A DNA stretch of 64,000 bases from Sistotremastrum niveocremeum HHB9708 (GCA_001630475.1 KV419394.1:620001-684000), one strand, 5' to 3'; counted from the stretch's first letter, positions 1 through 12,080 are shown. Program-made: numbers and translations. Notes: a model not told the origin generated them from the sequence alone.

Positions 1-36
1 GTTGACCTGGGCGAAGAGCACCAGGACTCCCAGTAT

Positions 37-1248
37 TCAATTGCGATGAGCTAAGAGCCCGTTGAGCCTGGGAAATATCCAGAGTTTCAGATCAGGCGGA
101 CGTGCTTCATTGGGATACAATCTTACTTCACGGCGCGCCATCATGATGCCGTCTCTGAGAAGCTGCTCCTGAGCGATTCTTGCTTTAAGCACTCTTTCCA
201 TGTCAACGAGTCGTTTTTGAGCAACCTCCAAGTCTGATTTGAGAGCGGTGTTTTCGGCCTCCAGTGAGGACGATCGAGTGCGCGCCTTCTCTTGTTGGCC
301 CTTCCCTTTAGATGCTGAAGGGATCATATAGAAAGATCCAACGGAGGACGCATCTACCCCCCCATGTCTATCTCGAGCGGACGCGAGAACATCGAGTGTG
401 CGAACGTACCATCGTCAGAATCAAGCTGGAGTAGCTCTCCATCGGGATCAGCATCTTCAGATGTGTTCTGGCCCTTCTGTTCCTTCGGGATGTTCGTACC
501 GGAAGGTCGGGGACGGTCGTTTAAGCCGGTGAGTCCCACTGCATTGTTCTGCGGCCATCCACTAGAAGGCCTCCCAAAACCTGGTCGGATGTTATAATCT
601 GGGTCTGTATCGCTCCCTGAGCTGACATTCGGTTTCGCGTGTGAGAATGGGTTGGTCGAATGAAGCGGTGCAGTGGCAAATGCAACTGGTTGGGACAGGT
701 TGTCCAGCATGCCTTCGATGTTCTTCCAAAAGTGCATGAAAGAGGCACTAGGGTCGGACCGTTGGCCCAGCATCATGAAGGATTCATCGATGAATGTCTG
801 CGAGTCATGCGACGATTGCAGTGATTGGGGTTTAGACAGGGTTGGTTGAGGTGGCCTAGGATGTGGGTTTGGAGAAGCTTGGGGTAGCGATGGATCTTTG
901 CCTTCTTTGCGAAGTTGCTCTATTTTCTTCAGATGTTCGTTGGCGACCTTCAGGTTCTCATTATGCAACAACCTCAATGTACGCTTGGTCTACAGGTCGT
1001 TAGCGCGCTGAAATACGGTCAGATGGCATACGTTACATGATCATCTTTTGCTGTTTCGACACATGAAAGGAACAGTTCAGCGGCCAGATTGCGCTCCTCA
1101 GCTGCTGGTATTAGGAGTCCCTTTCTGAGATATTCTTCGGCATTTGAGGCATGTTGGTGTGCCTATAGACATAACACAATGGGCTGTTGCAGCAAGACTG
1201 ACGACATTCGTGTGATACCTTGTTCAAAGGCGACTCCAAGCTCGCCAT
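37..1248 (-). CDS. MIT-domain coiled-coil protein, probable Atg38/NRBF2-like
   Basis: Assembled from four exons (1248-1219, 1162-1037, 989-410, 314-37); all introns are GT-AG. The protein starts MASLESPLNKAHQHA and opens with a two- to three-helix segment of MIT type (HASNAEEYLRKGLL, then AAELFLSCVETAKDD). A Ser/Pro-rich middle follows, with a conserved-looking patch (ESFMMLGQ, NLSQPVAFATAPL), and it ends in a coiled coil (SLEAENTALKSDLEVAQKRL). MIT plus C-terminal coiled coil is the layout of Atg38/NRBF2, which links Atg14 to Vps34 in the autophagy-specific PI3-kinase complex. The donor at 409 (GTACGT) is preferred over reading on to a stop at 354, because only it keeps the coiled coil in frame. 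The family name is inferred from layout and remembered fungal homologues; another MIT adaptor is possible. Confidence 0.6.
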
Positions 1249-1495
1249 CAAGAATCGCTGTGTCTTTCAGGGGCGTAGACGTCAGGATGCAGAGCTGGCC
1301 GCTTCGGCAGGGCCCGGACCAGGAGCTCTCCACTTGAGTCATAAATCTGAGATCTGTGTACGCAGCTAAAGCTTCAGAAAAGCTCAAAAAGCTAAGAAAC
1401 TTGGCTTCCTGGAATAAAGCTGTCGGTTTTGGAGGTCATTCCTGAATCGGGACGATGATTAAAATTCTTTCGCATATTTCTTGTATTTTATATGA

Positions 1496-1899
1496 TCATC
1501 CTCGGCGAATTCCAAGACTGCATGCAACTACGGAAGCAAATCCTATCACCTCAAAATACATGAGATGCACAAAGCCAACCGCATTCTCCGCTAAGTTTCC
1601 TGGTTGTCTCACGTTCCGAAAGATGTTGCTACCTAGATATGCATTTGAAAAGTTTGCCGTGTCATGGATGTCGAATAAGCAGCCGTGCGCGTTGCTTGCA
1701 GAACCGGAGGTGGAGATTGTTTTGCTCAGGAATTCGTAACGCATGAATATATCAGTGCACAGGACCTGAAGAGTCAACTCATGAACAAACTAGATCAAGT
1801 GAAAAGAAAAAGAGCTATACCTGAGATGACGTCCGAACCGGAAGCTATGTCTTGCGACAAGACGATCAAAGTATCAAGACGTGGAAATCTGGGTGCCAT
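1496..1899 (-). CDS. possible small orphan protein with a membrane segment
   Basis: Not a recognised gene. If ATG at 1899 is used and an intron removes 1830-1790, a 120-residue protein results. It starts MAPRFPRLDTLIVLSQDIA and ends with a hydrophobic stretch (GFVHLMYFEVIGFASVVACS) before GIRRG and the stop. The second exon reads like coding sequence (regular hydrophobic pattern, no stops over 98 codons), but the donor (GTCATC) is weak and no family is recognised. It could instead be the 3' end of a longer gene whose upstream exons lie in 1970-2330, or a remnant. Confidence 0.3.
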
Positions 1900-2503
1900 T
1901 AGTCCAGATGCCTAGATTCACCCGCGAGGAAACTCAATGGTGGTAAGGCCGTGCTCCGCTTCTTCCCTGTTTTACCATGGCAGATTCCATTTGCGCGACA
2001 TGACATTAGTAGGAATACCATGTATGGCGTATACCAGTAAAATTCTGGCCCGTAATGATATAGCGTAAGGAGCACTCGAGGAGACAGGCAGAATCATAGC
2101 AAGAAAGTGATTGATAGATTTGAGCTCTCCTGGTGACCTGAACGGGAAAATATATTTTATCTCGAGATTGTCGGGCACGATGCGACGCGAAAAGTGTGAA
2201 TGAGGCATCTTCGACAGTTGTAATCTCGACACAGCAGTCATCGGGAGGCTCCCACTGGCAGCTCCAAGGGCAGCTCTTGATTGGGGTTCGAAAACTTGGA
2301 AAAGTTGCCACAAAACAGTGAGAAAAACACGGGGTACAGGGAGCGCGGGTGAATTATTTCATGCGATTATGCCCTGAGAAGTCTAATAGATTTCAAGAGC
2401 GATGAGTAGATTGGGAATATAGACGGTGTCAAGGGTTTGAGTGCGGACCTGAAGATGAGGTCGTCACGAGTTGTGACTGCGCCAAAATTCCTGGACGACT
2501 CTC
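1900..2503. other. unresolved spacer upstream of CCT1
   Basis: On the minus strand, 1970-2330 is open in two overlapping frames. One contains EITTVEDASFTLFASHRARQ, the other a hydrophobic stretch near INHFLAMILPV. I could not join them into a convincing gene. The last roughly 150 bases before 2504 must hold the CCT1 promoter and 5' leader; no TATA box is obvious. Confidence 0.35.
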
Positions 2504-4519
2504 ATGTTTCAACGCGATCCTCGTTCTGGTGCTTTTCTTGGTGGTGATCGCGTCAGCGGACAAGAGATTAGAGATCAAAATGGTAGCTAACTCATTACTG
2601 AGCTTGCGTTACCTTCTTCACGCCTTTTTCCAGTTGTGGCCGCGCAGTCAATCGCCAATATTGTCAAAAGCTCCCTTGGACCTCTGGGGTTGGACAAAAT
2701 GCTGGTAGACAACATTGGAGTGCGTAATCAGCTACCTCGTTATGAACTTGGGCTGAGTCTGGGTTCAGGAAGTCACCATTTCGAACGACGGAGCAACGAT
2801 TCTCTCTCTCCTTGAAGTCGAGCATCCTGCTGGCCGAATTTTTGTCGATTTGGCACAAAAACAAGACAAGGAAGTAGGGGATGGAACAACATCCGTTGTT
2901 ATTATTGCTGCAGAACTCCTTCGACGAGCAAACGAGCTTGTGAAGATGAAAATTCACCCTACGACAATCATCACCGGATATCGACTTGCCTGTCGAGAGG
3001 CTTGCAAGTTCATGATCGATCACTTGAGTGTGAAAGTGGATGCATTGGGTCGAGAGGCGCTGATAAATGCAGCGAAGACGTCTATGTCGAGTAAAATTAT
3101 TGGATCGTGAGTCTACCCTCATTTTATCGCTTGAGGTTTTTGATCAATTCTGGCCTCGTCAGGGATGACGACTTATTTGCTCCCATGGCTGTCGATGCTA
3201 TGCAAGCGGTCAAAACTATTAACTCTCGTGGAGATATCAAATACCCAGTGAAAGCCGTCAATGTACTCAAGGCACATGGCAAGAGTGCCCGAGAATCAAT
3301 CTACGTAAATGGTTATGCACTCAACTGCACCGTGGCTAGTCAGGGTCAGTGTTTACAATCACCTTCAAGCTTTATTATCTGATCCCTCCACAGCGATGAA
3401 GACGCGTATACAGAATGCTAAAATCGCGTGCCTTGACATCAATCTTCAAAAACAACGTATGCATCTTGGTGTGCAGATCCTAGTTGAGGACCCTGCTGAA
3501 CTGGAGGCGATTCGAAGACGGTGAGTTTGGCGAATATTCGCGCTTCCGTCTCTGACCTAACAGTGATCCAGGGAGTCGGAAATCACGCTCGAAAGAGTAC
3601 GCAAGATTCTGGGATCGGGTGCAAATGTCGTATTGACGACAAAGGGTATCGATGATTTGTGCCTGAAAGAGTTCATTGAGGCGGGAGCTATGGCAGTTCG
3701 TCGGTGTAGGAAAGAAGACCTGCGCCGCATCGCCAAAGCGACGGGGGCTACTCTCATTTCTAGTTTGGCCAATCTGGAGGGAGATGAAACCTTTGAGGCC
3801 AGTTATCTTGGCACGGCGGACGAAGTTGTACAAGAGCGCATCTCAGACGACGAGCTCATCTTGGTCAAGGGAACAAAGGTCGTCAGTTCATCATCCATAA
3901 TCCTTCGGGGGGCAAATGACTACATGTTGGACGAAATGGAACGGGCACTACATGACACTCTGTCAGTCATCAAGCGCACGTTAGAGAGTGGGACTGTGGT
4001 AGCCGGCGGAGGCGCGGTTGAGACTGCTCTCAGCATTTATTTGGAAAACTTTGCTACTACTTTGGTGAGCGTCCTTCTCCTAAGTATATGTCACCACCTC
4101 ATCTCGCTCCAGGGATCGCGAGAACAACTCGCTATTGCAGAGTTTGCGAACGCGTTGCTGATCATCCCCAAGACGCTCGCTGTCAACGCGGCCAAAGACG
4201 CTACTGACTTAGTTGCTAAACTGCGATCATACCATAACGCAGGACAAAACGCAAGCACAGGCGACCCTAAGAAGGCTTTGCTTCACTACGGACTGGACCT
4301 TCTCAACGGTACTGTGAGAGATAACCTGAAAGCAGGTATCCTGGAGCCCACCATGAGCAAAGTCAAGAGTCTGAAGTCAGCCTTCGAGGCTGCTGTGTCA
4401 CTGCTTCGTATAGACGATGCCATCCAATGTGCTCCCGGTAAGTCTTTGTCAGCCAGTTTACGTGCGAAATCTGATGATTTATCTTAGAACAAAAGGGAGA
4501 ACAGGATCATGGTCATTAG
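2504..4519 (+). CDS. TCP1: T-complex chaperonin subunit alpha (CCT1/TCP-1 alpha)
   Basis: Subunit of the cytosolic CCT/TRiC double ring, which folds actin, tubulin and other proteins with ATP. Eight exons: 2504-2582, 2634-2719, 2769-3106, 3163-3344, 3394-3520, 3572-4064, 4113-4437 and 4488-4519. The start [20 protein letters not shown] matches the alpha N terminus. Group II chaperonin ATP motifs are present: [19 protein letters not shown], and GDGTTSVV with its catalytic Asp. Alpha-type signatures are [32 protein letters not shown] and [19 protein letters not shown]. The C-terminal ATP site shows VVAGGGAVE. The protein ends [10 protein letters not shown]. Length is about 550 residues, normal for the family. 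Every intron is GT-AG and keeps the conserved blocks in frame. Confidence 0.96.
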
Positions 4520-4815
4520 AGTTTGAGCATGTAAATCATCTTAGTCTTGAGTCATTTAATACGAGAGATATGCCACAAAAAATCGTATCCGATTCGATCT
4601 CGATTTTTGCATGAACGATTCAGTCACGTGATGGATGTTTGAATGCGGACGCAGCTCTTTGTGTCCGGCGCCGACGTTCTGCTCGCCACCCTAGGCTTCT
4701 GCCTCGCAGTTCATGCAAAGCATCGCGATCCGTTATCAATTGCGAAACAATTAGGGACAGAGATATTCCGAGAACCTAAAACTTCTGAGTCGCGTCGCGC
4801 ACGACTACATCACCT

Positions 4816-7590
4816 ATGGCCTCTCGACCGAATCCGCACATTGATTCGCGATTCAAGACTACAATCTGGCAACTTCTAGACACAGAGCAGTATCGCTCGG
4901 CCTTATTCTTTGCTGAAAGATATTTCTGTCGCGACGGGGACAACCATGAAGCTCGACATCTATACTCTACAGCTCTATTGAAGAACGGCCAAACACAATC
5001 GGCGCTCCATCTGGTGAACTTGGCCGAAGAAGAACAATGCCAAGAATGTGTAGAGATTTACGCGAAATGCTGTAGCACGCTGGGGAGATTCAGAGCAGCG
5101 AGAGAGGCATTGGAAAGGATTGTCACGGACCCTACGCCTGTGGCCAGTAGTAAGTCCTTCAGTCACCCACGTGGAAATGACAGTAACATGATTCCTGTAG
5201 GCTCGTCGAGCATTCGGCCCCCCATTGCAATTGCGGATGAATCAGTATTCTATTGTCGAGCAGGCGTAATGGCCGCGAAAGGTAACCAGCCTGAACGAGC
5301 CATCTCAAACTTTGAGAAGGCCTTGAATTTGAATCCGCTACTATGGGAAGCCTTCGAGGGACTGTGTTCGTTAGGTTTGTGTCCTTGCCTTCCTCAATCC
5401 TCAATCCTGATTGATTGTCAGGTTCATTTCCCAACATCGACGAAGTTTTTGCCGATCGGACGTTGACGAAAGATGGGTCGAAGGACGATCTCACGAACTC
5501 CACTACGGGTGTCGAGCGAAAACCAAGTCCTTTGCCAATGGCGACTGGCATGGGTTTCTTTACCCCCGCAGCCACGAACGATGTCAACCAAATTCGCAAT
5601 TTCGACCAACAATCACAGCCCTTTCGCCTGAACCCTGAAAGCTCGTGAGCACCATTTTGATGCTCTAGTATCGTGGTGCTGAAACAATGCAGTGATTCAA
5701 TACAGTCAGGGTTTGGGTTCTCTGTGGAGAACTCCATGACCACTCGGATTGGATCTAACTTCAGAGGTTTGGGTGTTTCAGGTCCAACAATTCCCAACTT
5801 GGGATTAATCGCCAATTCTCGAACGATGTCTTCAGTAGATGAAATGGGACCCGCTCCCAAGAAGCATCGAACGGCTTCATTAGCCCCGATCAAGGCCAAC
5901 GGCGACAAAGGAAAGCAGACGATGAACACCGGAGTCACCCAAAAGGCACGCCTGGCCTTGCATTCTACTAACATCATCTCATTGGGTCGTAATCAGCCGC
6001 CTCCTCGAGCGGGTCAACCTGACGCGAACACTACTCGTCGGAGCACGAGACTATTGAGCAGCGGGGTTGGAGGGAAAGAGCAGACCCGCACTGTTAAGGT
6101 GCGCATTCTATGAAACCACCGACCCCTGATGCTCACTATCATTAAAAGCATCCGCCCACGCGAGATCGGTCCCGAAGGCCAAACGCGAGGACGCGTTCCC
6201 GTTCTCACGGCTCCGATAATGAAGATATGCTCTCGCCGGATACCGCACATTCTCCTCCGACTTCCTCGATGCATTCGCCGCAATCGGAGGGTTCTCCCGG
6301 TCCGAGCACACATGCCGCACAACGTGCCGCTGAGGCCATGGAATGGGAAGCAGCAGACAAGTACATCTTTCATTTACTGCGATCTCATGCCATTGCCTAC
6401 CAACACATGGCTCGTTACTCTTGCAAAGAGGTAATAGAGGCCGTGGAGAATCTGACGCCAGATATGCAAAAGTCTACATCAATACTGAGCCTCGTGGGAC
6501 GGGCCTATTATGAGATGGTGGATTACCAAAAAGTGTGTATTTTACGTGTTATCTATCAGAGAAGTGCACTAACAACGCGTTGCAAGGCTGAGGCAGCATT
6601 CAAGGCCGCACGGACCATTGACCCCTATCGTGTGTGGGACATGGAAATTTACTCCACGTTATTATGGCATCTGCAGAAAAACGTCAAGTTGTCTTTTCTC
6701 GGACAGGAGCTGGTCTCGATAGATCCGCAAGCTCCACAGGCCTGGATTGCCATCGGCAATTGTTTTTCGTTACAAAAAGAACGGTCGCAGGCCCTAACGT
6801 GTTTTCGAAAGGCGTCGAATTTGGACCCTACCTGCGCTTATGCTTATACGCTTAGTGGACACGAATCGCTGGAAGAAGACATCGACACTGCGATCGGGTT
6901 CTTCCGAACGGCGATACGGGCCGATCCTCGCCACTATAACGCTTGGTTCGCGGACTTGATCTCCCTAAAATGTCTATTTGGCCACTGATCCTGAGCCTTT
7001 TTCAGGTACGGACTCGGGACCTGTTATCTTCGCATGAGTAAATTGCGGCAGGCCGAATACCATTATCGCCGGGCCTCAGAAATCCATCCGCACAATGCTG
7101 TGCTGAAAGGATGTATGGCAATGGTGAGTGGGATCAGTTTCAGCCGGTATCGCTGACTAAGACGATCCGAAGGCCATGGAACGGAGAGGACAACGGGAAG
7201 AAGCGTATCAGCTCTACGAAGAGGCAGTACGGCTGGCGCCGGACAATCCTCTGGTACGATATCGGCGTGCGAAGATTTTGATCTCCATGAAGCGGTACGA
7301 TGTAAGGAAGCACGCAGCATTATCCCCTCACACGATAAGCTAAATCCTCATATTTGCTATAGGATGCGCTTGAAGACCTACTGCGATTGCGGGACATTGC
7401 GCCAGAGGAGTCGAATGTGGTCTTCCAGCTCGCGAAGGTGTACCGGCTGATGGGGAGCGCGGTGCAGTCTGCGCTGCAGCTGGCTACGGCTCGGGACATG
7501 TCGCCGAAGAGTCTGGGTAAGATCAAACGATTAGTGGAAACGAGCCAAGACGAGGATGGCGCAAGGGATGGCGAGATGGACGAGGGATGA
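4816..7590 (+). CDS. anaphase-promoting complex subunit 3 (Cdc27/APC3)
   Basis: TPR scaffold subunit of the APC/C ubiquitin ligase, which binds the IR tail of Cdc20/Cdh1. Nine exons: 4816-5149, 5201-5374, 5422-5644, 5693-6098, 6149-6532, 6587-6945, 7006-7123, 7173-7301 and 7363-7590. The N-terminal TPR block (MASRPNPHIDSRFKTTIWQL, RSALFFAERYF) resembles the Cdc27 dimer region. A Ser/Pro-rich, low-conservation linker follows (roughly residues 200-390). At least seven C-terminal TPRs follow, for example WIAIGNCFSLQKERSQALTC and YAYTLSGHESLEEDIDTAIG, then YGLGTCYLRMSKLRQAEYHY across the 6946-7005 intron. The tail is acidic (EDGARDGEMDEG). Total length of about 740 residues fits fungal APC3. Confidence 0.92.
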
Positions 7591-8152
7591 CGGGGCAGCA
7601 TATACGAGCGAGCGACGAGTAGAGCAGATTCAGTACATATTGCAACAGAGTTACGCCAGCATTCGGATGGGGAATATTGCGTGACCGGGCATAGCTTATC
7701 AAGGGGCCAGCTCGGCCGTAGGACCGACTAGCGACTATTTGGGATTGTTTGAGTTTGTGTGGGCGGCTACTCCTGAGTCACCGCGATCGTCTATAAAGTT
7801 GTCCGACTCCGCTCATAGCCCCATAGACGTCCTCCCCACCACCATCACCCTCAATGGACGTTTAAGCACGCTCGCCTCTAAAGCCCTATCATCATCATTG
7901 CACCCAATTGACTACATACGGTGACTATGGTGAACAAGAGCCGCAGATCCAGAAACGGTGCTCTGCTTTCCTCCTATCTACACACCGTCTTCCGCATACA
8001 GACGTGACACCCTTATATCGTTCGTGCTCCCAAGGTCAGTTCCTGTCGTGCAGACTGTAGAGCGCACCAGAGCTCATCGTGCCCCCTCAGTGATTCCCGC
8101 ACCTTGTCCTTGTGACGACCCCCTGTCTCAGCTCCACCCTCGACATCCATCC
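7591..8152. other. intergenic, probable 5' leader of the following gene
   Basis: No gene seen. The stretch from about 7815 onward is rich in C and T on the plus strand, as is common in basidiomycete promoters and leaders. Open frame continues upstream from 8153 to 7958 but has no ATG until 8153. Confidence 0.4.
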
Positions 8153-8947
8153 ATGTTTAGCCAGCTCTCACCCGCGCCTTTCATCTCTCTCGCCCGGAAC
8201 AAGCTACAGAATGCCTCTGTTTCCGGGACACGAGACAACCTCCGCCTATGTCGTTTGGTGCTCCTCAAGAACGCGATTACCAGCGCCTTGAGCGCTGAAC
8301 CAGCCTCTGCTGATACCCCCACTCTACCCACTACCTATGATGACTTTGAACAAGAAGAAGATCTGTTCCTTTTCCCCACTGGAGACGTATTCGCCGAATC
8401 ATTTATGGACGAAACCGAGCCAGACGTGTCAGACGTCGACTCGGAGGCACGGTGGTTAGATTCGTTGCTGGAGCAGTTGGGCGACGAAGACAACGATGAT
8501 CTAGACATGGTCACTGTCTCACGCGCAGAGGAGGATGACGACGACGAAGACTTCGACTATCCCAGCCTGACCAATCACTCTTCCGAAGACGTCAGCCTCA
8601 CCTCACCCGAGTTTATAACACTCCCGCCTTCCCCACCGCTAGACTCGTCACTTCCATCATATATGCTCTCTCTTCAGTCTCGTTACAATCACCTTATTTC
8701 CTCGTCTGTCAGCGATTCACAGGACCATGACCCTGATCTTCCCATGCTTGATTCCGTGGACGAGTGTTCGGACGACGATTCCGAGTCTCTCAATACACCC
8801 CACAGTGACCGTTCGCTGTCATCATTAGTGGAAGGGGACTGTTATCAGAATCCTTACATGAAGCGGACTGGCATTGAATCCCTATTCGATCAACTAGATC
8901 TTTCCTCACCCACTTCTGACCCTGTTTTGTTCGACCGCGAGTGCTGA
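8153..8947 (+). CDS. acidic Ser-rich orphan protein
   Basis: Single-exon frame of 264 residues from ATG 8153 (MFSQLSPAPFISLARNKLQN). I do not recognise a family. The first about 50 residues look like an amphipathic helical module (RDNLRLCRLVLLKNAITSAL). The rest is highly acidic and Ser-rich, with runs such as EEDDDDEDFDYP and DSVDECSDDDSES. Composition suggests a disordered, possibly nuclear or regulatory protein. Upstream in-frame sequence to 7958 lacks an ATG, so 8153 is the natural start. No signal peptide or membrane segment is seen. Confidence 0.7.
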   Translation: MFSQLSPAPFISLARNKLQNASVSGTRDNLRLCRLVLLKNAITSALSAEPASADTPTLPTTYDDFEQEEDLFLFPTGDVFAESFMDETEPDVSDVDSEARWLDSLLEQLGDEDNDDLDMVTVSRAEEDDDDEDFDYPSLTNHSSEDVSLTSPEFITLPPSPPLDSSLPSYMLSLQSRYNHLISSSVSDSQDHDPDLPMLDSVDECSDDDSESLNTPHSDRSLSSLVEGDCYQNPYMKRTGIESLFDQLDLSSPTSDPVLFDREC

Positions 8948-9188
8948 CACTGCCTGTTTCCATGTCCCTGTTATTGTGCTTATCCCCCATTGTTCCCCGT
9001 GACGCTTTCTGCCCCTCTCTCGACCTGTGTACATTTGATCTGTCGTGTTTACATCTCATTCAATCATTTACTATGATCCGGGTTAATTGCATTGTGTGTA
9101 TAACATGCTTGCTGGTGTGTCTACTACGTGTTTTATGCCGTGACCTGCAAGGAGTGGGCCCACCTCCCTCGATCTCGGAGAAGCAAGA

Positions 9189-10242
9189 TCACCCCCATTC
9201 ATTTCCGTCTTCGATCTGCGAGGGTGGGAGCGACCAAAATTCAGAATCGTCTTGTTCAGGAACAGGATGGGAGTCATCCCAATACTGAATTGCCGTAGTA
9301 TTAAAGGCGGAGGCGTAGCTCTCGGGAACCTGAAGGGTATGACTTGTCAGGTGTTGTGCTAGGAAAGGGAATTCAGAATAGGTGGCAAGATTAAGATGCC
9401 GATCAAAGGCACCGACTTAGCCTGTGCAAACAAGGGTACTTGGCCTGCATCACGGAGCCGGGGATACTGCGTAGGTGAGGAGAAGGCAAGCAGTCAGCGC
9501 TGTAGATGGATTTACTAGAAATCGGCTGGACGGGCCTACCTCTCGACATAGTTTAGGAATTCGTTCGCGAGCAGCCGGAGGTGTCGGACGAGGCCGGCTT
9601 GCCAGTTTGACCTAATGAGGTTCTCGTAGATAGCGAGCCCACAATGGGGAAGGTAAAAGAAGGTGGGCGTTATCGCAATATATTTCCCGTGCTGGAGCGG
9701 GCGATATCCAAGCATGATTATCGTCGTCGTCGCACACAATCAACGGCGACGGACCAGATTTTCTGAAACAATGGATAGTCCGAGGTCGCTCAGATCGGCG
9801 ATATCTTGCTCTGAGAATGCTGGATCATACAGTTTGATTGAATGACGAGGCTTTCGGTGTTCGGTGAATAGCAGATATCTATAGCGGGTGTTCGGCGTAC
9901 GATGTTCAGAGATTTGCATATCTCGAGCAGTAGCCAGAGTTGGGCTCGGGAATTTCGGGAATCAGTAGGACTGCCCAAACCAAGACAGACAGCAGATGTG
10001 CACGGCGCTTCCAGTGGAGCCATCATTCGTCGAATGTGCGCTATGGGCCAACTATCACAAGAAACTGGGCGTCACTTCCAAATGCGCCCACCTTCGATGT
10101 TCAAATAGACATCAGAACCAAATTCTGACCCGACGCGGTCCAGGAGCTCAGGAAGCGGCGTATTCGCCTTTGGGCCCCTGTTCTTTCTCTTCTTTCGTGA
10201 TTTGACTGGGATGAAGTCATCCATGCGCTCTTCTTGCGCCAT
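9189..10242 (-). CDS. SRR1-like domain protein (Ber1/SRR1 family)
   Basis: Built from about seven exons. Clear ones are ..-9901, 9850-9755, 9691-9540, 9466-9413 and 9342-9189. Motifs of the SRR1-like domain appear in order: CLGLGSPTDSRNSRAQLWLL, then IKLYDPAFSEQDIADL, LSIVSENLHGKY, TPTFFYLPHCGLAIYENLI, and near the end AFNTTAIQYW. The family includes plant SRR1 (red-light/clock signalling) and yeast Ber1 (linked to tubulin biogenesis); the biochemical role is unknown. The start MAQEERMDDFIPVKSRKKRK gives a basic N-terminal patch. The junction between the first exon (to about 10110) and the CLGLGSP exon is not resolved; several GT/AG pairs fit. The 9412-9343 intron is chosen because it restores the C-terminal motif. 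Confidence 0.8.
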
Positions 10243-10397
10243 GCACGGAGAAGACAAGAAAACTGAGCCAGAAAATAATAGCGCTCGTCGAAGCAGGCGC
10301 GTTTGTCACGTGATCGCGTTTGAACCCGCCTCGTTTGTGCGCTTCGCGTCTTGCCTCGCGCTATCTTTCCAGTTTCCACTTCAGCCTTGCACTCACG

Positions 10398-11172
10398 ATG
10401 TCATGGACAGAACCAATGTAGGTGGTGTGCTGCTCATTCGAACATCTCTGAACCATATGTAGTGCCGTGATGGCCGAGGTCGCTGCCAACCTTGATCCTT
10501 CTATTGATTTTATCACTGTGACCGACGCGGAAGACCTGATGAAGCAGCGATCGTCTGAACGGGAGCAAGTCGCAGACGACATTCGGAACAAGCTAAGAGG
10601 TAACGTAGTCTGACTTATTGGTCTAAATCGCCTATATTTATTGATCATCGAAAGCTTTGTCTCGACAACTTGAGTTGGCACGAGAGTCCGCCACACGTCC
10701 ACACACACTGCCCTCGGAAATCGAACATGCCACGGCAATACAGGACATGGATCAGAATCAAATTTCTCTTGGGAAGGCCATCAATGAAGCTCAGGACTTG
10801 CTAAGGCACAAGGAAGCAGAGTTGGTTAGACTGAGAGCCGAAGAACAAGATCTCGAGGAAAGAGACGAAGCTGCAGCACATGATCTTGACTCTACAGCGT
10901 ACGTTGCACCTCATCTATCCGATCTCGAGCTAACATCCGATATCCAGACTTCGTCTTGAGATCATTCGCGGACTTGGCTTTGAACCGATCTTAGGCAAGG
11001 GTGGCGAAGTGGCGAAGGTCCTCGTCCGTGCGTATCAATCATTCCAGAATGCCCTGGAGATACTGACTGTCGTGTAGGATCTGAGTCGGGAGACATCTAT
11101 CCCGTCGATTTCAATGAGGGCAAGTCGGAAGCTTATCTGGCAAACCGACTGTGGTCACTGGCGTCGAATTGA
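10398..11172 (+). CDS. kinetochore protein Spc24
   Basis: Component of the Ndc80 complex; Spc24-Spc25 ties the complex to the inner kinetochore. Five exons: 10398-10417, 10463-10599, 10655-10898, 10948-11027 and 11078-11172. The first coding exon is only 20 nt. An N-terminal coiled coil of about 130 residues (LEERDEAAAHDLDSTALRLE at its end) leads into a small globular domain with the Spc24 pattern: LEIIRGLGFEPILGKGG, KVLVRSESGDIYPVDFNEG, then LANRLWSLASN at the C terminus. Total about 190 residues, usual for Spc24. The identification rests on this pattern, without strong catalytic motifs. Confidence 0.82.
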
Positions 11173-11193
11173 AGAATTACTTATGTGAATATT

Positions 11194-11896
11194 TCACAAT
11201 TTCTTCAGACTCCACAGATCGTCTCCGAGATACGTGACGATCTCCACCCCGACTCCTTTGTTCACCGACTTGATCTCTTCACTGCTCAACTTCGTCAGAC
11301 CAACACCGCACGGATGATCCTTTCCTTCAGCGAAGATTGCGACTGCCTTCTCCTTAGGAATCGCCGCATCAGCGTCGGGCAGCCATCCGCCCTTGGATGT
11401 GAATCCTGGGCACATCATGTGTGCTCCTGCTAACAGGAAACGAATGGCTCCCCGGTCAACTTGCACTTTCGGCAGTAAAGAGGGATCTGAACAGATGTTG
11501 GTCAGCTTCGTTAACGAGATTGGCGATGCAACATACACTTCTGCAGTAACCGTAAGGTGGGGAAGAAAGGGCCGTCAAAGTGCTGGAAGAATAATGGTTC
11601 GCCTTGTACAGTATAGATAGATATATGGTCTCTACTAAGTAGAACGGAATGAAGATCAGGATGCCAGGATATATGCGCTACTGACCATTTGACGAGCACA
11701 AGTGCCTCCTTCTTTGGCCACACCAACTCCAAAGTTTCGGCATCCCAGTTCATCTGTGATAGGAGTGTGGCACGAATGGAGCGCTGGACTGATGATTTGA
11801 GGATCGACTGTCCCGAGGCATCCGCGGCTGAGAATCTGTAGACTAGTTAGTAAGTACAAGACGATGTAGAAGTGGCATTGTAGACTTTTTGAACAT
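11194..11896 (-). CDS. translation machinery-associated protein Tma20/MCTS1 (PUA domain)
   Basis: Ribosome recycling and reinitiation factor; pairs with Tma22/DENR to clear 40S subunits. Four exons: 11896-11886, 11835-11686, 11634-11537 and 11486-11194. The first exon is just 11 nt (M F K plus two bases). The joined protein begins MFKKFSAADASGQSILKSSV and contains WPKKEALVLVKC, then HISIYTVQGEPLFFQHFDGP and KYPSLLPKVQVDRGAIRFLL. The PUA half has GAHMMCPGFTSKGGWLPDAD and GVGLTKLSSEEIKSVNKGVG. The donor GTATGT at 11536 is required to give the conserved KYP. Length about 183 residues matches the family. It ends 21 bp from the Spc24 stop codon, so the 3' ends converge. Confidence 0.94.
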
Positions 11897-12080
11897 TTGT
11901 GTTGAGCGATTGAACAAGACTTCGGTTGGATTTGTCGGTGTTGTCATCCGCATAACTCGCGCCCTTCACCCACAACCACTCGCATATTCCTGTGTCTCTT
12001 TCTTACTTCCTTCAGACAACTCCTTCGCCATAAACCTGAGCGGGCGGACGAGTTGATCAGCAGTAGTTAAAGATCGATTA

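Noticed and set aside
5159-5977. Minus-strand open frame of 272 codons inside Cdc27
   Set aside because: Antisense to the disordered linker of a clear gene; crosses two real introns and shows no family pattern.
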